Shown piece after piece: positions 19,540 to 28,918 of a DNA stretch of 64,000 bases. The position numbers were made by a program, and so were the translations under genes. The notes beneath the pieces are model-generated. The model had not been told where the DNA came from, searched no databases, and worked only from the letters and a program-made list of their open reading frames with translations. Position 1 is the stretch's first letter; the number at the start of each line of letters is the position of its first letter. Where the stretch lies: the NCBI GenBank assembly GCA_022510385.1, contig JAFLTQ010000005.1, positions 1 to 64,000 on the forward strand, given 5' to 3'. The stretch is from Muribaculaceae bacterium (GTDB taxonomy: Bacteria > Bacteroidota > Bacteroidia > Bacteroidales > Muribaculaceae).

Positions 19540-21057
19540 TTACCAGACAGTCTTCAAAGGACGGTAGGATACCTCTTCAACACCGCTGATTCGATCATAT
19601 GGAACGTTCGGGAAAACAAGACTTGTGATGGCTGTCAATCCGTCGCTGCTCAACACCTCTACAGATGAATGGTCGGTGTAGATATGCAATTCCAATTCGT
19701 CAGCCGATGTGTCATATGGTGCGCTCATGCTCGGAATGCTGAAGAGCCCGTGGAAAGCTACATTCCCGGAAGTAGATGTTCTGCTCAAAATCACCTTACC
19801 TGCTGCCGGATTTACATTTACGCTTACACTCTCGTTAATACCGTTCCCAATCGTAAATGTCCGATTTTCTGACGGGTCAAGTTTCACAATCATCTCATAT
19901 CCATCTCCACCGCTACAAACTCCATCAGTTGCCGCTGTTAGTTCGCCTGCTATTCCGTCAAGTTCCGATACCACCTGTGATGTCAAGACCGGAGCTCCAT
20001 TGAATTCCACAAGTTGCAATTGGCGAGGTAGAGTCATGGCTGATCTCCATGGATTGCATGGCACTGCACCTGCATAATTCCAGTTGTTCATCCATCCGAT
20101 ATATATGCTGCGACCCTCAGTGGCATTGCTCCAGGTCACTCCCGCATAATTGTCTGCTCCTCCGTCAATCCATGCCGGATATTCAAGCTCGTCAGCAGTG
20201 AAATTTTTACCGTCGAAATCTCCTACAAAGTACATTGTGCCTGAACCTGATGCCGGTCCCCCCGGATTCACACTTACTATCAAGACATATTTTTCTCCTC
20301 CCTTATAAGGAAGCTTGATCAGGTCCGGACATTCCCATTGCCCTTTGTTGCAACGGTCGATTCCTACACGAAAATCAGATAATTTTGTCCAGCTCTTCAA
20401 ATTTGTTGAGCCCCAGAAGTCTATCGAGAAATCCCATCCTTTTGCCAATGCCATTATATATTGGCCGGATTCTGCATGATAGAACACCTTTGGATCCCTA
20501 AAATCAGGCATATCTGTGTTAGGAATGATAGGATTGCCCTCATATTGGGTATAAGTCATTCCACCATCTGTGCTGTAAGCCAGACATTGCTGTTGACGTT
20601 CGCCGTTGGCCGTGTAGAATGCAAGAATTGCACCTGAGCCAAAGCCGGCAACATTATCTTTATCCTGAATAGCGCTCCCGGAGAATATGTCGCCATATTG
20701 ATTCGGTGTCATGGCCACGGGTTGTTCCTGCCAATGGAAAAGATCGTTGGAGGTGGCATGACCCCAGCTCATATTGCCCCAATCATTCCCCATAGGATTA
20801 TATTGATAATAGAGATGCCACACTCCGTCGGCGTAGACCATACCGTTGGGGTCGTTCATCCAATTGGCTGCAGGCGTGAAATGCACCTGTGGACGATACT
20901 GCTCATCGCGTGATGATGCAACTACATCCCCCGTGGAGCCTCCTCCGTTATCTTCTGTCGGCTCCGGCATCGGAATGACATCTGTGAACTTATCATCGTT
21001 ACAAGCTGCCATGCCGAGAAGAGCTGCTGATATCGCAAAGTATTTTATAAGCTTCAT
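19540..21057 (-). CDS. GH32 lipoprotein, levanase-like
   Basis: A 505-residue surface lipoprotein (lipobox GMAAC, C19) with a complete GH32 catalytic site: WMNDPNG at 67-72 with nucleophile D69, FRDP with D188 as transition-state stabiliser, and WECPDL with acid/base E242. A C-terminal beta-sandwich follows from about residue 350 (HIYTDHSSVEVL is a GH32 sandwich hallmark). It hydrolyses fructans. Length, lipid anchor and position after SusC-SusD-DUF4960 match the endo-levanase gene of the Bacteroides thetaiotaomicron levan locus (BT1760). Linkage preference (beta-2,6 versus beta-2,1) is inferred from that synteny only. Confidence 0.93.
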   Translation of the reverse strand: MKLIKYFAISAALLGMAACNDDKFTDVIPMPEPTEDNGGGSTGDVVASSRDEQYRPQVHFTPAANWMNDPNGMVYADGVWHLYYQYNPMGNDWGNMSWGHATSNDLFHWQEQPVAMTPNQYGDIFSGSAIQDKDNVAGFGSGAILAFYTANGERQQQCLAYSTDGGMTYTQYEGNPIIPNTDMPDFRDPKVFYHAESGQYIMALAKGWDFSIDFWGSTNLKSWTKLSDFRVGIDRCNKGQWECPDLIKLPYKGGEKYVLIVSVNPGGPASGSGTMYFVGDFDGKNFTADELEYPAWIDGGADNYAGVTWSNATEGRSIYIGWMNNWNYAGAVPCNPWRSAMTLPRQLQLVEFNGAPVLTSQVVSELDGIAGELTAATDGVCSGGDGYEMIVKLDPSENRTFTIGNGINESVSVNVNPAAGKVILSRTSTSGNVAFHGLFSIPSMSAPYDTSADELELHIYTDHSSVEVLSSDGLTAITSLVFPNVPYDRISGVEEVSYRPLKTVW

Positions 21058-21119
21058 TGTTCTTGGATTTTGTTTGGTGATAGGGCCGAAGGAGTTATAT
21101 CCTCCGGCCTTTTTGGAAT

Positions 21120-22619
21120 TTATTTCGTTTTCAGATATTCAAGCGAATTCTTCGCAAGTGTCAGCACATTCCCTTGATAGGGATTATTTTTCGGATAGGC
21201 CGAGATATCTTTTGATCCATCTGCATTCTTAAGAGAGAACTCACATCCACCGTTACCGATACAAAGGATTGTGCCCTTGAATTCGGTGTTGCCCGGTTGA
21301 GCTTCCCATACATTCAGCTGTGATACCCAGTCAATCTGGGAATCCCAGGTTCCCAATGGTATGATGCCATAAGTGTTGACTATTTCATTATAGCAGGCCT
21401 CCTCTTGGTTGCCGATACCCGTTATCACTGATGGAAGATTGAAGAAGAGACAGTTATGGTCTTCTGTCCAGCCTGCACCTTTGAACTTGATTAGTTTCGT
21501 ACGGTCGGTGGTTTCATAGTCCAGGCCTTTGAAGATTGGATGTGACGAAGCATCTTTCTTGAATCTGCTGCCCGGATGAAGCTCTACAGCGAGTGACCAT
21601 GTGTCAGGGTTCCATCCGCCTACACCTGCATTGATATTCCTGTCGTTGTTCTTAAGAAGCTCCATGTCAATTCTTCCCAAAGTTCCCACATATACAGTGG
21701 CATGGCTCCACAAAAGCAGGTTTCCACCGTTGGTGTACCACTCTTTGATATAAGGTGTAGCTGCTTCCACTACTTGAGGCATACCGAAAACTTCAGCTTC
21801 ACCCACATCTTCGAGGTCTCTCATCCAGAAGAGCACACGATACGGCTCAAGATCTTCTGCATTCTTTATTTCGGCAAACGGGACAAACTGGGCTGAAGGA
21901 TATTCGGAATTAAGCCATAACCATGCGCACGCTTCGTCGTCATCTCCATTTGCCACTAACTCTTCAGGCGTTGAATAAACACTCAAGAATCCTATGGCTG
22001 TCTTACCTATCAAGAGGGAGGAAGCAGATGGAAGGGAAGCCCCTTCATTATTCTGTGCCTTGAGAGTGACATTCCACTCCTCTCCGTCGGTAACGTTTTT
22101 AATAACATATTCAGTTGTTGATGACGGCAATGTCTCTGTAACCTTTCTTTCCCCTGATGTTGCGGTGAGCAGGATGTTTTCTGCATCCGGAGCGCTATTC
22201 CATGTCACCAACGCATCATAGCTTCCATCCGGATTCTCTATTTGCGACATGCTCAAACCGGTGATTTGGGTTGCTCCCGGACGTGTGTAATATTTCACAA
22301 CTCCCGTAGAGTAATTCTGACCGTCGGTCACCTTGAATATATAAGTGTAAGGAATGTTTGTGTCGATATCGGAATGTGTGAAACTATTTCCTTCTACCAC
22401 CTCGTTGGCCAGGACGATATTCTCATTCCTTACCTGCACTTGCATCCTATTGGAAATTTGTGGCCATGTCCAAACATAGTTGTCGCCCTCAAGCTGTCCG
22501 GTTATCCCTGTTGCATCTATGGGAGCCAATACCGGTTGCAGGATCTCTATATCCTTATTCTGACAGGAAGCCATCAGTAGGGCTGCCGCTGCGATTGATA
22601 TATATCTTGATGTTTTCAT
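21120..22619 (-). CDS. DUF4960 surface glycan-binding lipoprotein
   Basis: The 499-residue lipoprotein (lipobox LMASC, C19) has fibronectin-like repeats in its first half (about 40-125 and 126-205). A C-terminal DUF4960 domain of about 280 residues follows, with motifs such as FWMRDLEDVG, YIKEWYTNGGNLLLWSHA and ILCIGNGGCEFSL. In B. thetaiotaomicron the corresponding gene (BT1761) encodes the levan surface-binding protein; the same position between SusD and GH32 here supports that role. It would concentrate fructan at the surface for the GH32 enzyme and SusC/SusD. Confidence 0.9.
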   Translation of the reverse strand: MKTSRYISIAAAALLMASCQNKDIEILQPVLAPIDATGITGQLEGDNYVWTWPQISNRMQVQVRNENIVLANEVVEGNSFTHSDIDTNIPYTYIFKVTDGQNYSTGVVKYYTRPGATQITGLSMSQIENPDGSYDALVTWNSAPDAENILLTATSGERKVTETLPSSTTEYVIKNVTDGEEWNVTLKAQNNEGASLPSASSLLIGKTAIGFLSVYSTPEELVANGDDDEACAWLWLNSEYPSAQFVPFAEIKNAEDLEPYRVLFWMRDLEDVGEAEVFGMPQVVEAATPYIKEWYTNGGNLLLWSHATVYVGTLGRIDMELLKNNDRNINAGVGGWNPDTWSLAVELHPGSRFKKDASSHPIFKGLDYETTDRTKLIKFKGAGWTEDHNCLFFNLPSVITGIGNQEEACYNEIVNTYGIIPLGTWDSQIDWVSQLNVWEAQPGNTEFKGTILCIGNGGCEFSLKNADGSKDISAYPKNNPYQGNVLTLAKNSLEYLKTK

Positions 22620-22639
22620 CTTTCTATGGTATTATCTGA

Positions 22640-24394
22640 TTAATTATACCCTTGATTCTGAGTGTAAAGACCCGGAACGTAATATAGCTGGTTGTATGGC
22701 ACCGGATAGAATTCATTCTTGCCGGGTGTGAAACGTGCTTCCCTCAGATATTCTGCATAACTCTGTCCGTCGTAAGAAACGGTCTGTTCTTTCTCGAAAT
22801 AAGCATTGAGTGTCTGAGAAGCGATGCCCCAACGTTTCAGAGAGAAGAAACGGTCATTTTCCATTGCCATTTCAAGTCTTCTTTCCCATTGTACACATTG
22901 GCGTGCTATCTCAACTGAGGAGAAATAACCTGCCGGATAAGGTGAAATCTGGCAATAGTCGGCTGCATAGGAAATATGTTTTGCTATTGAATTTTCAGCC
23001 CTCTTTCTAATGTCATTGACAATATTCTGAGCTTCTGCAAGCTGACCTAACTCCACAAGTGCCTCAGCTCTCATTAGCATCACGTCTGTGTAGCGGAAAA
23101 CGTAATCATTCATTGCAAATGCCTGCCAGCTGCCGTCATAAGTCTCTCCGTGTGACCTCTGTGGAACATCCTTAAGCGAGGTGTAATATCCGTAGGTGTT
23201 CGGTGTCCTGGAATTTTCCTTTGTCATGATAAGGTCTCCCTGAACTTCATTGGTTTCTTCATATTTGTAAGGCCATGAGGGCATCCCTACGGTATGGAAC
23301 AGACGCGGGTCATATTTTTGTGTCGATACTACTCCTTTCACCGGATAAGAGATTTCATCATTATAATGATCAAACATCGGCAGTCCGTTTTCTGTCTTGA
23401 AGGCATTCACAAGGTTTTGTGACGGTTTATGGAAATCCCAGCCGCAACTCCACATGCCCCAGCATCCGTTGAGCATGTTGCTCCAGTTAGCACGTCCGAA
23501 TTGAGTGTTATCCTCGCTCCTGTCGGATGTCTGCACTGCAAAGATAGATTCTTTTGAATTCTTATGCTCCGGAAGGAAGATATCTCCGAAATCTTCAAGA
23601 TAACCATATTGTGAATTCATCACATCATTGGTGTATTGTATCACCTTTTGCATATATTCCCTGTTGATATGGCCAACTCCATTGGTGGCTTCATATCCGT
23701 CGCCCCATGCAAGAGTAAGATAACATTTGGCAAGGTAAGCTGCTGCTGCAATCTTATTTGCGCGTCCGCCTCCGTCTACACTTTCGTTTGACAATCCGTC
23801 GTAGGCTATCTTGAAATCATTGATGACTTTGTCGAAGAGTTCTTCATAGCTGTAAATGTCATTGGGAGTCTCTTCTTCACGATGATTGGAGAAGATATCC
23901 TCATCGATCCATGGAATTTTGCGGAACATTGTCAGGAGCTTATAATAGAAGTGTCCTCTAAGGAAATGCACTTCGGCAACTCTTCTTGCTGCTGTTTCCT
24001 CGCCAAGCACGCTGACGCCATATTGGTCGAGAGAAACCAAAGCTCTGTTGCAACGTGAGATAGCGCAATAAAGGCGATACCATAGCTCATCGAGTTCTCC
24101 CGGAGTTGAAGTCAAGGTCGACCATATTTCCATCGGGTGATATCCGGTATCGGTTGTGCCTGACCCTCCTTTATAGCAGTCGTCGGAGGAAAAGTCTCCA
24201 TAAGGCATAAGGTTGAAAGGATATGTATACCAACAGTCGCCAAGCATTGCATAAGCTGCCGTCACCATCTCGTTGGGCTGAGAATATACGTAATCGCCAT
24301 CTATCACTCCCGTCGGTGGGACATCTATGAAGTCATTGCAGGAACTTGCTGCAAATGCTATAATCGTTATACCAATTATATTCTTGAGTTTCAT
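22640..24394 (-). CDS. SusD/RagB family lipoprotein of the fructan locus
   Basis: The 584-residue SusD protein has lipobox AASSC (C19) and the opening FIDVPPTGVIDGDYVYS. The core helical repeats include ELWYRLYCAISRCNRALVSL and VAEVHFLRGHFYYKLLTMF. The C-terminal signature is VLMRAEALVELGQLAEAQ and CVQWERRLEMAMENDRFFSLKRWG. It caps its SusC partner and captures oligofructan. It lies 33 bases after susC and 20 bases before the DUF4960 gene. Confidence 0.95.
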   Translation of the reverse strand: MKLKNIIGITIIAFAASSCNDFIDVPPTGVIDGDYVYSQPNEMVTAAYAMLGDCWYTYPFNLMPYGDFSSDDCYKGGSGTTDTGYHPMEIWSTLTSTPGELDELWYRLYCAISRCNRALVSLDQYGVSVLGEETAARRVAEVHFLRGHFYYKLLTMFRKIPWIDEDIFSNHREEETPNDIYSYEELFDKVINDFKIAYDGLSNESVDGGGRANKIAAAAYLAKCYLTLAWGDGYEATNGVGHINREYMQKVIQYTNDVMNSQYGYLEDFGDIFLPEHKNSKESIFAVQTSDRSEDNTQFGRANWSNMLNGCWGMWSCGWDFHKPSQNLVNAFKTENGLPMFDHYNDEISYPVKGVVSTQKYDPRLFHTVGMPSWPYKYEETNEVQGDLIMTKENSRTPNTYGYYTSLKDVPQRSHGETYDGSWQAFAMNDYVFRYTDVMLMRAEALVELGQLAEAQNIVNDIRKRAENSIAKHISYAADYCQISPYPAGYFSSVEIARQCVQWERRLEMAMENDRFFSLKRWGIASQTLNAYFEKEQTVSYDGQSYAEYLREARFTPGKNEFYPVPYNQLYYVPGLYTQNQGYN

Positions 24395-24427
24395 TTTTGT
24401 TCGTTTTAAGATGTTGTTGCTTTTTTA

Positions 24428-27400
24428 TCAGAATCCGAATTGCAGACCAAAGGTCACTGAAGTGGAGAGAGGATATGCCCAATTGGGATTCTCAGGATCA
24501 GAACATGTTAAGCTCTTGCTCTTGATAGTGCAGATATTATTTCCTGAAACATAGAATCTGACGTTGGAAATACCTGTGTTTTTCAAAATCTTCTCGGGAA
24601 GATTGTAGCCTAATTGCAGTGTACGCAATTTTGCATAAGAGCCGTTTTCAACATAATATGTGGAGGCTCTTCCCTCATCCGCAGTATTGTTGGTAGTCAA
24701 GGCCGGTATTGTCGAATTCCGGTTATCTTGTGTCCAGGCATTCAACATTCTGTCTCCTTTGTTAGATCCGGCATCCGTGATGCTCCAGAAGTCTGTCTGG
24801 AATTTCTGATTGTTATAGACATCTTGTCCGAAAACGCCCTGCCAGAACATCTGGAAGTCGAAATTATTCCAGGAGAGGTTGACGGTAAGACCCATGCTGA
24901 AATCAGGCACCGGACTGAAAATCCATGTCTGGTCGTCGGCATTGATGATACCATCGCCGTTAAGGTCAGCATATTTAAGACCGCCGACACGAGCATTGTC
25001 CTGGCCCGATGCCAACACTTCCTCTTTGCTTTGATATAGACCATCAACAACATATCCTACTATTGAACCGAAAGGCCTGCGTGATTCCACCAAGTTTTCG
25101 CTTGTGGTGTGAACGTATGAACCTGTGGTTGAAGAGGGAAGATAAGTAACCCTGTTGCGATAGAAGTCGCCGTTGAGCTGCACGCTGTATGAAAGTCCGC
25201 ATGAGTTTACATAGTCTTTCCAGCTTGCAAGGAATTCCATACCCCAGTTCCTTAAGGACGGGCCGTTTGCCCAGGCTGCTCCACCTTCCCCCATAGCTGC
25301 CAGATAGGCCGGGTTGATTAGCATATCTTTCACATCCTTGATATAGGCATCGATTGATCCTGTCAATCTGTTGTTGAGGAAACCAAAGTCGATACCGGCA
25401 TTATACTGTATGGTGGTTTCCCATTTCAAGTTCGGGTTTTCTGACTGGATTGCCCTGTAGCCCGAAGGGAAAATACCTGATTGCTGCAAGAAGATATCGT
25501 AGGCTGTTGAAGTGACGCGGTCACTACCGTAGTCGGCAACATATAATGATTGATAAGCATTGTTGGCAATCGCCTGGTTACCGGTCTTACCCCATGAGAG
25601 ACGCACCTTCAAGTCGTTGAGCCATGATTTGTCGATATTCTCGCTCAAACGATATCCCAAGGTTGCTGCCGGGAATGTTCCATATTTATAATTACGACCG
25701 AAACGTGAGGATCCATCCCTTCTTATAGTGAAAGAGGCAAGTATCAGGTTTCTCCAGCTATAATCGATTTTTCCGAAGAAAGAGAGCAAGGAATATTGAG
25801 ATTGATTTCCTGTGAAATACTCTAATCCTTTTGATGCATCCGGCCACATATATTCCGGAGTTTCCACATCGAAGTCAAGGTTACGTCCCTCCGTGTTGGT
25901 GGCTGTCTGACGGAATAATTCTATACCTGCCAATACATGGAATTCATTCTGCTCTTTGATGTTGAAATCATAATTGATTGTGTTGGTCCATGTCCATTTG
26001 GTGTCGCGTGACTGTCCTATGGCAGATGCGTTTGTGTCATTGTTTACAATGTCGCTATGGAACGTATAAGTGTAGGCGTGGATAAAGCCTGATTCATAGT
26101 CAAGACCGAAATTTGAACGGAATGTGAAACCTTTGAAGGGCTTTACATCGATATAGCCGTTGCCGAATATTCTCCATATTTTAAGGCGGTTGTCTTTATT
26201 GAAGGCTATCTCCCTCATCGGGTTCTGACGGTCGCTCATACCACCTACCGGGCCTCCGAAAGTGACGCCATCCTCTTCATACACCGGCACTGTAGGAGAC
26301 ATCTTAAGAGCATTCTCCATCGGAGCACAGTCTACCTGATCTGAATAGGTCACAGTGGCATTCTCACCGATGGTGAGCCATTTAAGCACATCATATGAAT
26401 TGTTCATTCTGACTGCTATGCTCTGGAAATCCGTGTCTTTGATAATACCGGCATTCCTCTTATATCCAACTGAGAAGAGTGAACGGCTGTTCTCATTGGC
26501 TCTCGACAAGGTCAGGTCATAGTTTTGTAAAAATCCGGTGCGAGTGATCTCATCAAGCCAGTCGGTATTGCTGATGCGCATTGTGCGAGCTGCATTGATA
26601 TATCCGTCATATCGTCCGTTAACCATATAATTTACATAACTGCCGGTCATCGGATTATAGACTGTGATCGGAAGTCCTACAGGTGCATTAAGGTTGAGAC
26701 CATAATTTTGTGCGTATGCCACAGGATCCATACCGTCGTTCAAAGCGGCCTGTGCCATCGCTGTTGCATATCCGGGAGTGTCAAGAAGACTCATCTTCTG
26801 GCTCTTTGTATAGAATTGAGCTGTCCAGCTTGCTGAAAAATCTACCTTTATCTTGCTGTCGCCTCCCTTCTTACCCTGTTTGGTGGTGATGATGATCACA
26901 CCGTTGGCAGCACGGCTACCATATATAGATGCCGATGCTGCATCCTTCAACACTTGCATGCTCTCAATATCATTCATATTGAGCGTGTTCAGATTGGTGG
27001 TCGTCGGCACTCCGTCTATTACGAACAACGGACTCTGATCGGCATTAAATGATCCGATACCACGAATCCTGACTGTCCCCGCTGATACCGGTGAACCTCC
27101 ATTATTCGGTGTAATTGTCATACCCGGAACTTTTCCTTGAAGTGCCTGCATCGGGTCGGTGGTTGAGGCTGTCTCAAAGTCTTTAGTATTTACCACTGAT
27201 ACCGATCCTGTCAAGTCGGCTTTACGCTGCGTGGAGTAACCCACTACAACTACCTCGTCAAGAACTTCTGAATTCTCAGCAAGGCGTATATCCATATGAG
27301 GAGATACTTCGCCCTCAAAATCCTTATATCCTATATAAGATACTCGAATTTTGGAGCCTGCCGGAACTGTAATCTGGAAATTGCCATCTATATCGGTCGC

Positions 27401-27556
27401 TGTCCCTTTCTTGGTCTCCAATGAAAGAACCGTCGCGCCGATCAATGGCTCATCATCTGTGGCCGAAACCACTGTACCCTCCACCAGGATATCTTCGGCA
27501 TATGCCGTCAATCCGGCCATTAGGCACAATAATAAGCTTAGGATTGATTTTTTCAT
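24428..27556 (-). CDS. SusC/RagA family TonB-linked transporter of the fructan locus
   Basis: A 1042-residue outer-membrane importer with a signal peptide, a carboxypeptidase-like domain (about 23-100), the TonB box region DEVVVVGYSTQRK, a plug with LFVIDGVPT and AANGVIIITTKQGKKG, and a 22-strand-type barrel ending in VTFGLQFGF. It is first in a four-gene operon (SusC-SusD-DUF4960-GH32) that mirrors the Bacteroides levan locus. The hybrid two-component sensor that usually governs such loci is not in this window. Confidence 0.96.
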   Translation of the reverse strand: MKKSILSLLLCLMAGLTAYAEDILVEGTVVSATDDEPLIGATVLSLETKKGTATDIDGNFQITVPAGSKIRVSYIGYKDFEGEVSPHMDIRLAENSEVLDEVVVVGYSTQRKADLTGSVSVVNTKDFETASTTDPMQALQGKVPGMTITPNNGGSPVSAGTVRIRGIGSFNADQSPLFVIDGVPTTTNLNTLNMNDIESMQVLKDAASASIYGSRAANGVIIITTKQGKKGGDSKIKVDFSASWTAQFYTKSQKMSLLDTPGYATAMAQAALNDGMDPVAYAQNYGLNLNAPVGLPITVYNPMTGSYVNYMVNGRYDGYINAARTMRISNTDWLDEITRTGFLQNYDLTLSRANENSRSLFSVGYKRNAGIIKDTDFQSIAVRMNNSYDVLKWLTIGENATVTYSDQVDCAPMENALKMSPTVPVYEEDGVTFGGPVGGMSDRQNPMREIAFNKDNRLKIWRIFGNGYIDVKPFKGFTFRSNFGLDYESGFIHAYTYTFHSDIVNNDTNASAIGQSRDTKWTWTNTINYDFNIKEQNEFHVLAGIELFRQTATNTEGRNLDFDVETPEYMWPDASKGLEYFTGNQSQYSLLSFFGKIDYSWRNLILASFTIRRDGSSRFGRNYKYGTFPAATLGYRLSENIDKSWLNDLKVRLSWGKTGNQAIANNAYQSLYVADYGSDRVTSTAYDIFLQQSGIFPSGYRAIQSENPNLKWETTIQYNAGIDFGFLNNRLTGSIDAYIKDVKDMLINPAYLAAMGEGGAAWANGPSLRNWGMEFLASWKDYVNSCGLSYSVQLNGDFYRNRVTYLPSSTTGSYVHTTSENLVESRRPFGSIVGYVVDGLYQSKEEVLASGQDNARVGGLKYADLNGDGIINADDQTWIFSPVPDFSMGLTVNLSWNNFDFQMFWQGVFGQDVYNNQKFQTDFWSITDAGSNKGDRMLNAWTQDNRNSTIPALTTNNTADEGRASTYYVENGSYAKLRTLQLGYNLPEKILKNTGISNVRFYVSGNNICTIKSKSLTCSDPENPNWAYPLSTSVTFGLQFGF

Positions 27557-27589
27557 GTGTATTTAGTTAGTTTGTTGATTTTATGGCAC

Positions 27590-27597
27590 AAATTTAT
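27590..27597 (-). promoter_or_regulatory. -7 box of the fructan locus susC
   Basis: Minus-strand TAAATTTG about 34 bases before the ATG fits the Bacteroidota -7 element. No TTTG at the ideal distance is seen (nearest TTG is 26 bases upstream), as would suit an activator-dependent promoter. Confidence 0.45.
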
Positions 27598-27642
27598 ATA
27601 GGACCTATTGCCTTCCACTATAACAAATGTGGATTAGGGTAT

Positions 27643-27680
27643 AAAAAATGCGACATGCAACGCACGTTACAAATGTCGCA
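27643..27680 (-). terminator. intrinsic terminator after the alcohol dehydrogenase gene
   Basis: An 8-base stem TGCGACAT/ATGTCGCA (27649-27656 and 27673-27680) is followed on the minus strand by six T residues. It separates the dehydrogenase gene from the fructan operon. Confidence 0.75.
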
Positions 27681-27704
27681 ACAAAATTAATAATATTTTT
27701 CCTC

Positions 27705-28889
27705 TTAACAAGATCCTAAAGCATTCATGTAGACTGCTCGCGAAACCTCTGACGTTATCGGAATATATGAACCGAAAATTTCTCCTTTCGTCTGATGCAC
27801 TTTCTCCACAAGCAAATCGATATCCGGATGCTCTATCCCAAGCTCTGAAAATGTAGTTGGCATTCCTATGGATTTGAAGAATTCTTCAAAATCTTCCATT
27901 GCCTTCTTTGCCATCTCCCTGTCATCACTCTCTTTTTGAACCCTTTCAAACACTGTGCGTCCTAAATCAGCAAGACGTTTCGGCTTTTTGTCAAGAATAT
28001 ATCGCATATAGGCTAAAAGAATCACTGAAAGGCCCGCTCCATGGGCAACTCCATAGAGAGCTGATATCTCATGCTCCATCCCGTGACATCCCCAGTCTTC
28101 CACTTTTCCGCAGCCGCATATTCCGTTGTGGGCCAGTGTCCCTGCCCACATGATGTTGGCCCGGGCATCGTAATTCTGTGGCTCTTTCATCACTATGTGC
28201 CCGTTCTTTATTATTGCCTTGATTATACCTTCACTTATTCGGTCGGACACATCTGCTCCCTCGGTAGGAGTGAAATATCTTTCCAATATATGGGCTATCA
28301 TATCAACTATTCCACATCCCGTTTGATATGGCGGCAAACTATAGGTGAGTTCCGGATTCAACAAGGCAAATTTCGGTCTCAACACATACTCTGTGCGAAT
28401 CGACACCTTTCTCAATTCATCTTTTTTAGTAATCACTGAGTTGCCCGAACCTTCACTCCCCGCCGCCGGGATGGTGAGCACTACCCCTATAGGAAGCGCC
28501 CTCTGAGGTATGGCCTTCCCGCTATAGAAATCCCAAAAGTCTCCTTCATACTCCACGCCTGCCGCTATAGCCTTTGCAGTGTCAATCACCGAGCCCCCTC
28601 CTATGGCTAAGATGCCCGACACGCCTTCTTCGCGACATAGCTTGATACCTTCTCTCACCGGTCCATCGGTAGGATTCGGTTCAATGCCACCAAATTCGTA
28701 AAACCTTATCCCTTTTTCTTTCAACTCTGTTTCGACTTCATCAAGCAGACCCGATTTCTTTGCTGATCCTTGACCGAACACTATCAAAACAATTGAGCCT
28801 AAAAGTTCTTTAGTAAGGCTCCCTACATTCTTTTGAGCTTCACGACCAAATATATAGCGTGTTGGTGTGAAAAATCTAAAATCATTCAT
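27705..28889 (-). CDS. iron-containing alcohol dehydrogenase (butanol dehydrogenase type)
   Basis: The 394-residue group III dehydrogenase belongs to the YqhD/Bdh branch, which reduces aldehydes with NAD(P)H. Seen are the opening FRFFTPTRYIFG, the cofactor loop GILAIGGGSVIDTAKAIA, and the metal-site residues in GCGIVDMIAHILE (Asp, His) and GCHGMEHEISALYGVAHGAGL (two His). It begins 29 bases after the 900-residue surface protein gene and may be read through from it, though function does not connect them. Aldehyde detoxification is the usual role of this branch. Confidence 0.92.
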   Translation of the reverse strand: MNDFRFFTPTRYIFGREAQKNVGSLTKELLGSIVLIVFGQGSAKKSGLLDEVETELKEKGIRFYEFGGIEPNPTDGPVREGIKLCREEGVSGILAIGGGSVIDTAKAIAAGVEYEGDFWDFYSGKAIPQRALPIGVVLTIPAAGSEGSGNSVITKKDELRKVSIRTEYVLRPKFALLNPELTYSLPPYQTGCGIVDMIAHILERYFTPTEGADVSDRISEGIIKAIIKNGHIVMKEPQNYDARANIMWAGTLAHNGICGCGKVEDWGCHGMEHEISALYGVAHGAGLSVILLAYMRYILDKKPKRLADLGRTVFERVQKESDDREMAKKAMEDFEEFFKSIGMPTTFSELGIEHPDIDLLVEKVHQTKGEIFGSYIPITSEVSRAVYMNALGSC

Positions 28890-28918
28890 TTATTTTTCTG
28901 AAAATTAACTGTATACAA

